Shown: in pieces, positions 23,503 through 31,393 of the stretch
Layout: each line of letters starts with the position of its first letter
Numbering within the stretch: position 1 is the stretch's first letter
From: Prevotella sp.
GTDB lineage: Bacteria > Bacteroidota > Bacteroidia > Bacteroidales > Bacteroidaceae
Direction of reading: 5' to 3'
Length of the DNA: 40,582 nucleotides
Assembly (NCBI GenBank): GCA_022773825.1
Contig: JALFOF010000022.1
Span: 1-40,582, forward strand
Position numbers and translations under genes: made by a program
The notes under the pieces: model-generated
Databases searched by the model: none
Told to the model about the DNA's origin: nothing
What the model saw: only the letters and a program-made list of their open reading frames with translations

Positions 23503-24576
23503 TCAGAGAGTAGCCACGAATTTGTCGAACATGAATTCCGTGTCCACTGGTCCAGAGCAAGCCTCTGGGTGGAACTGGCTTGAGAACCAAGGCTTTGTCT
23601 TGTGCCTTATGCCCTCATTGGAGCCGTCATTCATATTTACGAACAGTTCTTCCCACTCACTGCCGAGCGTTGTTGCATCTACGGCATATCCGTGGTTCTG
23701 CGATGTCACGAAACACTTCTCCGTACCAACCATGCGCACTGGCTGGTTATGTGAGCGGTGTCCGTACTTAAGTTTGTATATCTTTGCCCCGGCAGCCTTT
23801 GCGAGTAGCTGGTTGCCCATGCAGATACCGCATATCGGCTTGTCGCTCATCTGCATCTGCTTGCGTATTATCTCCACCGCATCCTCGCACATATCCGGGT
23901 CTCCCGGACCGTTGGCAAGGAACAATCCGTCAAATACCATATCCGTATAGTCATAGTTCCATGGCACACGTATCACCTCGCAACCTCGGTTTATGAGACA
24001 CCTTATTATATTAGCCTTCACGCCGCAGTCCACAAGCACCACTTTCTTTGGTGCGCCTACGTTGTATGTCTTGATGGTCTTTGTCGATACCTTGTCCACG
24101 AAGTTCACGCCTTCATAATCTGCCACTGGTATATTTTCCGGCTCATCGTCGAATATTATCTTTCCCATCATCACGCCGTGCTCCCTCAACACCTTTGTCA
24201 ACTCTCGTGTGTCGATGTCCGTTATCCCTGGCACCTGCTCACGCTTCAACCATTCCGCGAGGCTTTCCTTAGCGTTCCAATGGCTGTATTCCGTGCTGTA
24301 ATCAGCAACTATTATTGCCGAAGCATATATTTTGTCGCTCTCCATGAATGTCGGCAGCCCGTTGTCTTCAAAAGAGAACGGCGGCACGCCGTAGTTTCCC
24401 ACCAATGGGTAGGTAAGAACCATCAACTGCCCAGCATACGATGGGTCGGTAAGGCTCTCTGGGTAGCCCATCATTGCGGTATTGAATACCACTTCTCCTG
24501 CTACGGGCTTATCGTATCCGAATGACTTTCCGTGGAACTTTGTTCCGTCCTGTAAAACTAATGTTACCTTTTTCAT
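23503..24576 (-). CDS. carA: Carbamoyl phosphate synthase small (glutaminase) subunit
   Basis: The 357-residue subunit hydrolyses glutamine and channels ammonia to CarB. The N-terminal domain has FNTAMMGYPESLTDPSYAGQ. The C-terminal class I amidotransferase domain contains LANGPGDPD, catalytic C252 in GICMGNQLL, and H336/E338 in SQFHPEACSGP. The DCGVKANIIRCL motif linking the domains is standard. The start at 24576 agrees with the family's KKVTLVLQDGTKFHG opening. It lies between purF (81 nt upstream) and carB, all on one strand. No uracil- or arginine-responsive leader structure could be recognised in the gaps. Confidence 0.97.
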   Translation of the reverse strand: MKKVTLVLQDGTKFHGKSFGYDKPVAGEVVFNTAMMGYPESLTDPSYAGQLMVLTYPLVGNYGVPPFSFEDNGLPTFMESDKIYASAIIVADYSTEYSHWNAKESLAEWLKREQVPGITDIDTRELTKVLREHGVMMGKIIFDDEPENIPVADYEGVNFVDKVSTKTIKTYNVGAPKKVVLVDCGVKANIIRCLINRGCEVIRVPWNYDYTDMVFDGLFLANGPGDPDMCEDAVEIIRKQMQMSDKPICGICMGNQLLAKAAGAKIYKLKYGHRSHNQPVRMVGTEKCFVTSQNHGYAVDATTLGSEWEELFVNMNDGSNEGIRHKTKPWFSSQFHPEACSGPVDTEFMFDKFVATL

Positions 24577-24657
24577 TTTACCCTTCCCGCTCCATCTCCC
24601 TTCCTGCAGGGCGTATGTCTTGCGCGGGTCTTTATTTGTTGTGTTATTATCTTTTCC

Positions 24658-26568
24658 TTACTGCCACACCATGTTCACCTGTGAGAGCTGGCTGGCATAC
24701 TTCTCATAATAGTTTACGAATGCCTGCAAACACAGTTTCGTGCCGCCCGGCGTGGGATAGTTCCCTGTGAAATACCAGTCTCCCTTGTGGTTTGGTATCG
24801 CCTTATGCAGTCCTTCGATGCTTTGGAACACCAGTTCCACTGGTGTCGTCATGCCCTCCGGATGCAACATCTCCACGATCTTGCGGTTTATCTCCTCCAC
24901 GGTGAACGGTTCGTATATCCTCCTCACCTTATTCACCATTTTCTCCTTCGGCTTCAGCAGTTCGTTCCTGCACTCGTCATAAACGCTCTTTATGAGTTCC
25001 TCCATGCCCTTGTCCTTCAGCAGCTGTATTGCCGCGCGGAACACGCAGAACTCTTCCAGCCTTGCCATGTCTATGCCGTAGTAATCGGGATAGCGTATCT
25101 GCGGCGCGCTGCTCACTATCACTATCTTCTTCGGTTTGAGGCGGTCAAGGATTTTCAGTATGCTTTCCTTGAGGGTTGTGCCACGCACTATGGAGTCATC
25201 TATTATGACAAGGTTGTCCACTCCCTCCTGCACCGAGCCGTAAGTCACGTCATATACGTGCGAGGCAAGGTCGTTGCGTGTGCTCCCTTCGCTGATGAAC
25301 GTCCTCAGTTTGATATCCTTCCACGCTATCTTCTCCGAGCGTACATATTCTGCGAGCATGGCTGTCAGCTCTTCCCTTGACGGCATCCGTCCCAATGCGA
25401 GTAACTGCTCCACCTTCTGCTGGTTGACATAGTGCTTGAAGCCTGTCAACATACCGTAATACGCTACCTCCGCCGTATTCGGGATATAGGAGAACACTGT
25501 ATGTTTGTGGTCGTAGTCCACGGCCTTCAGTATCGGCTCCGTGAGTTGTTCGCCGAGTTTCTTGCGCTCATTGTATATGTCGGTGTCGGAGCCCCTGCTG
25601 AAGTAGATTCTCTCGAAAGAACATTTGCTGTCACCTTTCTGCTCTATTATCTGCTTCCTTCTAACCTTTCCTGCCCTGTTCACGAATATTGCCTCTCCGG
25701 GCATCAGCTCTACTATGTCGTCCACGTGCAGGTCGAAGGTTGTCTGCAGGACGGGGCGCTCACTTGCCAGTGCCATCACCTCGTCATCGAGATGGAAGAA
25801 CGCGGGGCGTATGCCCCACGGGTCACGCATGGCGAACATCTCGCCGCTACCGGTTATTCCGCACACCACATATCCGCCGTCGAAGTACTGCATTGAGGTG
25901 GAGAGCACATTTGCCATATCCACGTGGCTATCTATGAACGCCGTTATGTCATTATCCTGCAACCCCAGTTCCCTTGCCAGTCCGTAGTTGCGCTCCACCT
26001 CCCTGTCGAGGCGATGCCCCATTAGTTCAAGCATTATGTAGGAGTCGCTGTAAATCCTCGGGTACTGCCCCTGCTTTGTCAGACGTTCAAAGATTTCGTC
26101 AATGTTCGTCATGTTGAAGTTTCCGCAGAGGCATAGGTTTTTCGCCTTCCAGTTGTTTCTCCGGAGAAAGGGGTGCACGTATGAGATACCACTCTTGCCA
26201 GTGGTGCTGTACCTTAGGTGCCCCATATACAACTCCCCCGCGAAGGCGAGGTTCTCACGCGCGTACCGCACATCGGAAAACTGCTCCTTTGTCAGTCCCT
26301 TGAATTTGCCATGCACCGTTGAGAAGATTTCCTTTATGGCATTCGAGCCTTCCGCCCTCTCGCGGAACATATACTCGTTGCCGGGCTTCACATTCAGTTT
26401 CACGGCTGCCAGGCCAGCACCTTCCTGTCCCCGGTTGTGCTGTTTCTCCATCATCAGGTACAGTTTGTTGATGCCATACATCCACGTGCCATACTTCTCC
26501 TGATAATGTTCCAGCGGTTTCAGCAAGCGTATCATTGCTACGCCACATTCATGCTTTAGAGGTTCCAT
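24658..26568 (-). CDS. purF: Amidophosphoribosyltransferase, long Bacteroidales form
   Basis: The enzyme makes 5-phosphoribosylamine from PRPP and glutamine, the first step of purine synthesis. The 636 residues exceed the roughly 470-505 usual for PurF. The class II glutaminase cysteine is C8 in LKHECGVAMI, so a seven-residue propeptide must be removed. The domain continues through KQHNRGQEGAGLA and MGHLRYSTTGKSG. The PRPP loop is VIIDDSIVRGTTLKES around residue 450. The extra length is spread between domains and in a C-terminal region (PLTVEEINRKIVE-like, VELVFQSIEGLHKAIPNHKGDWYFTGNYPTPGG). From memory this is the Bacteroidales type; a paralogous role cannot be excluded. Confidence 0.85.
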   Translation of the reverse strand: MEPLKHECGVAMIRLLKPLEHYQEKYGTWMYGINKLYLMMEKQHNRGQEGAGLAAVKLNVKPGNEYMFRERAEGSNAIKEIFSTVHGKFKGLTKEQFSDVRYARENLAFAGELYMGHLRYSTTGKSGISYVHPFLRRNNWKAKNLCLCGNFNMTNIDEIFERLTKQGQYPRIYSDSYIMLELMGHRLDREVERNYGLARELGLQDNDITAFIDSHVDMANVLSTSMQYFDGGYVVCGITGSGEMFAMRDPWGIRPAFFHLDDEVMALASERPVLQTTFDLHVDDIVELMPGEAIFVNRAGKVRRKQIIEQKGDSKCSFERIYFSRGSDTDIYNERKKLGEQLTEPILKAVDYDHKHTVFSYIPNTAEVAYYGMLTGFKHYVNQQKVEQLLALGRMPSREELTAMLAEYVRSEKIAWKDIKLRTFISEGSTRNDLASHVYDVTYGSVQEGVDNLVIIDDSIVRGTTLKESILKILDRLKPKKIVIVSSAPQIRYPDYYGIDMARLEEFCVFRAAIQLLKDKGMEELIKSVYDECRNELLKPKEKMVNKVRRIYEPFTVEEINRKIVEMLHPEGMTTPVELVFQSIEGLHKAIPNHKGDWYFTGNYPTPGGTKLCLQAFVNYYEKYASQLSQVNMVWQ

Positions 26569-26605
26569 TATCTGTATATCTGTTGTTGTGTTGTTGTGTC
26601 TTGCC

Positions 26606-28471
26606 TTATTCCACCGTTACCGACTTGGCGAGGTTGCGTGGCTGGTCCACGTTCAAGCCCTTCGCCACGGCCACGTGGTATGACAGCAGTTGTAGCGGTA
26701 TCACGCTGAGCAGCGGGTCAAGGCATGCGAGTGTCTCCGGCAGTTCTATCACCTCTTTCACCATGCCCTTCACCTGTTCGTCGCCCTCCGTCACAATGGC
26801 TATTATGCTGCCGTGGCGCGATATCACCTCCTGCATATTGGAGATAATCTTCTGGTAAAGCGTATGGCGGGTGGCAATGAACACCACTGGCATCTCCGCG
26901 TCAACCAGTGCTATCGGACCATGTTTCATCTCCGCGGCGGGATAACCCTCTGCGTGTATGTAACTTATCTCCTTCAGTTTCAGTGCGCCTTCAAGTGCCA
27001 CGGGGTAGTTCCATCCACGTCCGAGGTACAGGAAGTTGTGGGCGTACGTATAGGTCTGGGCTATCTTTGCTATCTTATCGTTCTGCTCAAGGATTTTCTT
27101 TATCTTGTCAGGTATCCGTATAAGTTCATTGATGGTCTCCTCGTACTCATCCTGCTCCACTGTTCCTTTCGCCATGCCCAATGCCAAAGACAGCATTGTA
27201 AGCACCGTCACCTGACCAGTAAACGCCTTTGTCGATGCCACGCCAATCTCTGGTCCCACGTGTATATATGTGCCAGTGTCCGACTCTCGCGCTATCGACG
27301 AGCCAACGCCGTTGACTATGCCGAACACCAACGCCCCCTGCTGCTTCGCCAACTGTATCGCGGCGAGTGTGTCGGCGGTCTCGCCCGACTGCGATATAGC
27401 CATCACCACGTCGTCGTGGCCTATCACGGGGTCGGAGTAACGGAACTCGCTGGCGTATGCCACCTCCACGGGTATTCGGCAGAAATGCTCAATGAGTTGT
27501 TTGCCTATGAGGCCCGCGTGCCATGAGGTGCCGCACGAAACGATTACTATACGCTTGGCCTGCAACAGCTGGCGGCGGTTGTTTGTCACGGCTGAGAGTA
27601 TCACCTGTGGCTCATGGGAGTACGGAGACTCCACTATTCTGCCGCGCATACAGTCCCTCAGCACGTTGGGTTGGTCGAATATCTCCTTCAACATGAAGTG
27701 CGGATAACCGTCGTGGTCGAGCATAGAGAGGTCAACATTCACCTCGCGCACCTCCGCGTTGGCCTGCTCACCATTCAGTTTCAGCAGTTCCAGACCCTTC
27801 CCGCGCTCTATCACGGCGAGTTCCTCGTCTTTCAGGTACACGATGTGCTTGGTGTATTCCGCTATCGGCGAAGCGTCTGAGGCAAGGAAGAACTCGGAGT
27901 TGTCGTCCACCACGCCAACGGCGAGGGGCGATGACTTGCGAGCCGCCACGAGCACCTCAGGATGCCTTCTGTCTATCACCGCTATGGCATAGGCGCCGAA
28001 CACCTGGCTCAGTGCTCCCCTGACAGCCGTGGGGAGGTCCACTCCGTTTGACACCATGACATATTCTATCAACTGCACCAGCACCTCTGTGTCCGTCTCG
28101 CTCTTAAAGTCGTAGCCGCGCCCCTTTAGTTGCTCGCGCAGCGTAGCGTAGTTCTCTATTATGCCGTTGTGAACCAGCGTAAGGTTGCCGCTCTGGCTTA
28201 TATGTGGGTGCGCGTTGGCTTCGCTGGGCACGCCGTGTGTGGCCCACCGCGTATGGGCTATGCCTATCGTGCCACTGACGTCCTTGTCTGCCGCTGACTT
28301 CTCAAGGTCTGAGACCTTTCCCTTTGCTTTGTAAACGTTAAGTCTCCCGTCTTGCGCGGAGAGCATGGCGCACCCGGCAGAGTCGTAACCACGGTATTCA
28401 AGCCTCTTCAAGCCCTTGATGAGGATTGGATAGGCATCCCTCGTCCCTATATATCCAACTATTCCACACAT
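26606..28471 (-). CDS. glmS: Glutamine--fructose-6-phosphate aminotransferase (isomerizing)
   Basis: The enzyme makes glucosamine-6-phosphate for peptidoglycan and lipopolysaccharide. The start at 28471 (621 residues) is chosen because the nucleophilic cysteine must follow the first Met: MCGIVGYIGTRDAYPILIKGLKRLEYRGYDSAG. An in-frame ATG at 28534 would bury it under 21 extra residues. The glutaminase domain shows HTRWATHGVPSEANAHPH. Two SIS isomerase domains follow (VSCGTSWHAG, AISQSGETADTLAAI; LGRGWNYPVALEGALKLKEISYIHAEGYPAAEMKHGP), and the end LAKSVTVE is canonical. No exact promoter box was found although a terminator lies upstream. purF begins 37 nt downstream. Confidence 0.97.
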   Translation of the reverse strand: MCGIVGYIGTRDAYPILIKGLKRLEYRGYDSAGCAMLSAQDGRLNVYKAKGKVSDLEKSAADKDVSGTIGIAHTRWATHGVPSEANAHPHISQSGNLTLVHNGIIENYATLREQLKGRGYDFKSETDTEVLVQLIEYVMVSNGVDLPTAVRGALSQVFGAYAIAVIDRRHPEVLVAARKSSPLAVGVVDDNSEFFLASDASPIAEYTKHIVYLKDEELAVIERGKGLELLKLNGEQANAEVREVNVDLSMLDHDGYPHFMLKEIFDQPNVLRDCMRGRIVESPYSHEPQVILSAVTNNRRQLLQAKRIVIVSCGTSWHAGLIGKQLIEHFCRIPVEVAYASEFRYSDPVIGHDDVVMAISQSGETADTLAAIQLAKQQGALVFGIVNGVGSSIARESDTGTYIHVGPEIGVASTKAFTGQVTVLTMLSLALGMAKGTVEQDEYEETINELIRIPDKIKKILEQNDKIAKIAQTYTYAHNFLYLGRGWNYPVALEGALKLKEISYIHAEGYPAAEMKHGPIALVDAEMPVVFIATRHTLYQKIISNMQEVISRHGSIIAIVTEGDEQVKGMVKEVIELPETLACLDPLLSVIPLQLLSYHVAVAKGLNVDQPRNLAKSVTVE

Positions 28472-28564
28472 ATTTATATTAGATTTATATTTGCGTTTGT
28501 CATAACCCGCCACCACATACGCCTCTTCGGACATTAACTCCCCGCACGGGTGGCACTCTCATTT

Positions 28565-28610
28565 AGAAAAAAGAGTCAATACGAAAAGCTTTGCTCTCCA
28601 TATCAACTCT
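28565..28610 (-). terminator. Intrinsic terminator after the polysaccharide export gene
   Basis: On the minus strand AGAGTTGATA (28610-28601) pairs with TATTGACTCT (28581-28572), including two G-U pairs, and is followed by a TTTTTT run. It lies 11 nt past the upstream stop codon. glmS must therefore have its own promoter in the next 100 nt, but none matching the consensus was seen. Confidence 0.6.
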
Positions 28611-28621
28611 GTATTCTGGGA

Positions 28622-29416
28622 TTACTTGGTAAGGCTGATTGCCAACGTTGCTAACGATACGAGGACACTTGATATAGGTGTCCAGAACGTATATGAGCTG
28701 ACGTCGGCACTGCGGGCCTTCGCCTTATGCGGCTCAACGTAGATGATATCGTTCTGCTCAAGGTAGTAATAAGGCGAATTGAAGAGATTGGCATCGTTAA
28801 GATTGTAGCGGTACGCCATCTTCTCGCCCGTCGAGTTCTCGCGCACAAGCAGCACGTTAGGTCTCATGCCATATACGGAAAGGTCTCCTGCCTGTGCCAA
28901 TGCTTCTATTATAGAGATACGCTCGTTTTCCACATTGATAACCCTCGACCCGGTGACCTCACCTATAATAGTGATGCGGAAGCTGGTAAAGCGAACCTTG
29001 ACAACAGGATTTTCCGTCTCGGCAAAATAGGGTTTGATGGCCTCCGTCAGCTTATCTTCCACTTGAGGACGTGTCAAGCCGACAACATTTATTTTGCCAA
29101 TTACCGGGAAGTTGATGTTGCCTTCCTTATCAACGATGTAAGAGTACATACCCTTGCCCGCGGTGGTGTTGGACATAGAGGTGGAAGTCCTTGCGCCGAT
29201 GTTCATGTTAAACGGCTCCGCCGCTTCGGGCGTGACAGACGAAACAAGTATGGTGAGTTCGTCATTTGTCTTCACACGTGCCTCTGGCACTACCACACGC
29301 TTTGTAATGTCCACCGAGTCAAGATTCTGAAAATACGTAACCTGCTTAGTCATCACGCATCCCGAGAACATGAGGGTCATTGCGCCGAGCAATACTACCA
29401 ATAATATCTTTTTCAT
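28622..29416 (-). CDS. Polysaccharide export outer-membrane lipoprotein (Wza/OPX family)
   Basis: The 264-residue precursor has a lipoprotein signal with lipobox LMFSGC (C20). The poly-export domain follows (VVVPEARVKTNDELTILVSSVTPEAAEPFN, then YIVDKEGNINFPVIGKINVVGLTRPQVEDKLTEAIKPYF), and then an SLBB-type region (ITIIGEVTGSRVINVENERISIIEALAQAGDLS). A C-terminal hydrophobic stretch (SSVLVSLATLAISL) fits the outer-membrane helix of Wza-like channels. Such proteins form the outer-membrane exit for capsule or exopolysaccharide. Normally a Wzc-like kinase and glycosyltransferases are adjacent; none is here, so this is an orphan OPX copy with its own promoter and terminator. Confidence 0.88.
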   Translation of the reverse strand: MKKILLVVLLGAMTLMFSGCVMTKQVTYFQNLDSVDITKRVVVPEARVKTNDELTILVSSVTPEAAEPFNMNIGARTSTSMSNTTAGKGMYSYIVDKEGNINFPVIGKINVVGLTRPQVEDKLTEAIKPYFAETENPVVKVRFTSFRITIIGEVTGSRVINVENERISIIEALAQAGDLSVYGMRPNVLLVRENSTGEKMAYRYNLNDANLFNSPYYYLEQNDIIYVEPHKAKARSADVSSYTFWTPISSVLVSLATLAISLTK

Positions 29417-29518
29417 TGTACGCCAGGTTGTTTTCGTCTATTACTAAAAACTAAAAAAAATAATTACATTTATATTGAGTTTCCGACGGCACATTTCACA
29501 CACCGCCCAATTTCTTTG

Positions 29519-29549
29519 CAAAGTTACTACATTTTTTTTATTCCACAAA
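29519..29549 (-). promoter_or_regulatory. Promoter of the polysaccharide export gene
   Basis: On the minus strand TTTG (29549-29546) is followed after 19 nt by TAACTTTG (29526-29519). Both elements are exact. The leader to the ATG at 29416 is about 95 nt. Confidence 0.8.
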
Positions 29550-29764
29550 TAATTCCCTTAAAAATAATTTACAGAGACGAAATATTTTGTCGGCGGAAAC
29601 GTTTGGAGGCGTGACAGGGACGCCTTGCCTACCCCAAGAGCACCCGACATTCTCATTTAACACTTCCCCTGCGCAAACGTTAAAGTTTCCTTAACCGCGG
29701 CTCGGGTGCATACTTTTTCTGTCTTATTGTACCACAAAACCGTCAAACTTCACAATATTCAGGT
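29550..29764. other. Intergenic stretch with no recognised feature
   Basis: The AT-rich first part is the upstream flank of the polysaccharide export promoter. I see no ORF with coding character, no RNA fold and no repeat here before 22-bp repeat locus 3 begins. Confidence 0.5.
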
Positions 29765-29830
29765 GCGATATTACCATAAAGGCGAAGCAAAATCATAGCA
29801 ACGACGAGGTAAAATGATAGCTATCAGGAT
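29765..29830. repeat. 22-bp tandem repeat, locus 3 (two clear units, one weak)
   Basis: Units at 29787-29808 (GCAAAATCATAGCAACGACG..) and 29809-29830 (GTAAAATGATAGCTATCAGG..) keep the 22-bp period and the G-Y-AAAA...ATAGC core of loci 1 and 2. A weaker unit may begin at 29765. The adjoining hairpin at 29832-29870 starts in the same register as the hairpin arm of locus 1. Confidence 0.65.
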
Positions 29831-29831
29831 G

Positions 29832-29876
29832 CAATCTCTCTGCTTTTGCAAGATAAAAGCAGAGAGATTGTACTTT
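29832..29876. repeat. Perfect 16-bp hairpin closing 22-bp repeat locus 3
   Basis: CAATCTCTCTGCTTTT (29832-29847) pairs exactly with AAAAGCAGAGAGATTG (29855-29870) around a 7-nt loop. TACTTTTCCG follows. Stem length, loop length and the GCAATC...GCTTTT arm mirror the hairpin at 5997-6033. It could serve as a bidirectional terminator but lies far from any gene end. Confidence 0.85.
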
Positions 29877-30060
29877 TCCGCCTATTCCACGAAAACGCAA
29901 AAAAAGAACATCCCGTTTTTGCTGCCTTACAGGCCGCCTGAGTGCATCGCCGCGTTTATGGCATATTTGTCCGGCGGGCACAATTTAACACAGCAGGGAG
30001 AGTTTTCTGTTTTTGCGCCACCACCCCATCAAGACGCACCTCCGGAAACGCCACCGCCCC

Positions 30061-30099
30061 GCCAGCGGCGACGGAAGGTTGTCTTCCGCTGACGCTGGC
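30061..30099. other. Strong GC-rich hairpin downstream of the TetR gene
   Basis: GCCAGCG (30061-30067) pairs with CGCTGGC (30093-30099), and inner CGGAAG (30072-30077) pairs with CTTCCG (30084-30089), with a small internal loop between. No T-run follows on either strand, so it is either a weak terminator of the tetR unit or an RNA 3' end. From 29877 to 30060 nothing else is recognised. Confidence 0.55.
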
Positions 30100-30132
30100 A
30101 GGGCGGCAATACTATGTTCTGAGCAGTCCTTG

Positions 30133-30759
30133 CTAATCAGAAAAATGCGTGTCCGCGAACTTGTCTATCTTCTCCATCCCCTTCGACGTGCAGAAACCAC
30201 GTATCATAACGTAGAGATAGCCGAAGAACAGTTCCTTGTACGTAAGGTCGTCGAAACGATTATCTGCGCAAAGCATTTCCATAGTACCAGAGACTATCCT
30301 ATTGAACACCGCATAGTTGACCTCCTCCCTGAAGAACCCTTCTTTAACCCCCTGCGCAAAAAACTGAGCCGCGTATGCATTCTGCCGCTCACCATACTCA
30401 TTAATGGCATTAGCCACCTTGGGGTATTTGTAAATATCTTGAAAGAAGCTGAAGTTGATGTTGGCGGCTATCTCAAGCTGCATATTGAGCACTTCAATGA
30501 GTACGTCCATGGTGCTGGCACACGATGCCACGACAGACTGTATGCGCTTGTCGCGCTCCGCGTGCCACTTTGCCACGACCTCGCACACAAGGTCTTCCTT
30601 GGTGGCATACAACTCGTACACGGTACGCTTTGAGATACCGAGGTGCTTCGCTATATCATCCATCTTAACGGCACGGATGCCTGAGTGCGCGAAACACTTC
30701 TGCGCCTCCTCCAGTATGGCAGGTTTCAGTCGTAGTTTGTATGTCGTGTATTCCTTCAT
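30133..30759 (-). CDS. TetR-family transcriptional regulator
   Basis: The protein has 208 residues. The N-terminal 60 residues form a TetR DNA-binding domain: AILEEAQKCFAHSGIRAVKMDDIAKHLGISKRTVYELYATKEDLV, with the recognition helix around 42-50. The helical ligand domain that follows (AANINFSFFQDIYKYPKVANAINEY, QFFAQGVKEGFFREEVNYAVFNRIVSGTMEML) resembles Bacteroidales TetR proteins that sit next to efflux systems. No efflux genes are adjacent here and the ligand is unknown. It follows the DUF3127 gene by 37 nt on the same strand and may share its transcript. Confidence 0.9.
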   Translation of the reverse strand: MKEYTTYKLRLKPAILEEAQKCFAHSGIRAVKMDDIAKHLGISKRTVYELYATKEDLVCEVVAKWHAERDKRIQSVVASCASTMDVLIEVLNMQLEIAANINFSFFQDIYKYPKVANAINEYGERQNAYAAQFFAQGVKEGFFREEVNYAVFNRIVSGTMEMLCADNRFDDLTYKELFFGYLYVMIRGFCTSKGMEKIDKFADTHFSD

Positions 30760-30796
30760 GGGCTACCTTGTAACGAGGTGTGAGATGTAGAGCGAA

Positions 30797-31180
30797 CTAA
30801 AACGGCAGGTCCTCCGCGCTGTCAACAGCTGGAGCGGCAGACGGTGTGGGAGCGGCGCTGACGGGAGCGGCCGCAACAGGGGCAGCCTGCGGCGCGCCAT
30901 ACTGCATCGGGTCCACCTGGCGCACATCAAAGGCTCGTACATCGTTGAACCAACGACCATTCCACTCGTGGGCGTCAATATCGAACGCCACAAGGACCTC
31001 CTGCCCCACTTGTATATTAAAACGCTGCAAGCGCTCGATGCCGAAGACGGTGAAGACCAGCTTGCGGGGATACTGCGCGTCATGCGTCTCGATAACAAAC
31101 TCCTGCGACTTCCATTCCCCACGCTGACTCACGCCACTGCGTTCTGGCAGGGCAGCGATAACTTTTCCTTGTAATTCCAT
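30797..31180 (-). CDS. DUF3127 OB-fold-like protein with SSB-type acidic C-terminus
   Basis: The protein has 127 residues. Residues 1-91 match the DUF3127 pattern (ELQGKVIAALPERSGVSQRGEWKSQEFVIET, FTVFGIERLQRFNIQVGQEVLVAFDIDAHEWNGRWFNDVRAFDVRQV), which reads like a small OB-fold beta-barrel. A low-complexity Ala/Pro linker (about 92-119) leads to the tip SAEDLPF. This plan (OB domain, disordered linker, acidic tip ending P-F) copies that of single-stranded DNA-binding protein SSB, whose DDDIPF tip recruits replication and repair enzymes. It is divergently transcribed from dnaN, which strengthens the thought. DNA binding is inferred, not shown. Confidence 0.75.
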   Translation of the reverse strand: MELQGKVIAALPERSGVSQRGEWKSQEFVIETHDAQYPRKLVFTVFGIERLQRFNIQVGQEVLVAFDIDAHEWNGRWFNDVRAFDVRQVDPMQYGAPQAAPVAAAPVSAAPTPSAAPAVDSAEDLPF

Positions 31181-31226
31181 TGTCCTTTTTCTTTTCTTTT
31201 TCTTTGATGAATTTCGATTTCTGTTG

Positions 31227-31258
31227 CGAAATTACGAAAAAAACGGTAAAATAAGAAA
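31227..31258 (-). promoter_or_regulatory. Possible promoter of the DUF3127 gene
   Basis: On the minus strand TTTC (31258-31255), 20 nt, then TAATTTCG (31234-31227) differ from the consensus by one base in each element. Position and spacing are right for a start about 40 nt before the ATG at 31180. Confidence 0.4.
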
Positions 31259-31273
31259 CTTTTTGTTGTTTTT

Positions 31274-31305
31274 TTTGTTTGGCACGCGACTTTTTTGTAT
31301 TTTTG
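31274..31305 (+). promoter_or_regulatory. Promoter of dnaN and downstream genes
   Basis: TTTG (31274-31277), 20 nt, then TATTTTTG (31298-31305) both match the consensus. It lies inside the open frame upstream of dnaN, supporting the start at 31394 and a leader of about 80 nt. Confidence 0.7.
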
Positions 31306-31393
31306 CATAACTTTTGGCGGACATATATTTATGTGCGCATACAATACTAAATTACAAGACATAGAAAAACAAAAAAAAATTAAAGCTACAATA

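Noticed and set aside
24577..24657. Possible attenuator or regulatory leader before carA
   Set aside because: Only a loose GC-rich CCCGC/GCGGG pairing without a T-run is visible; too weak to call.
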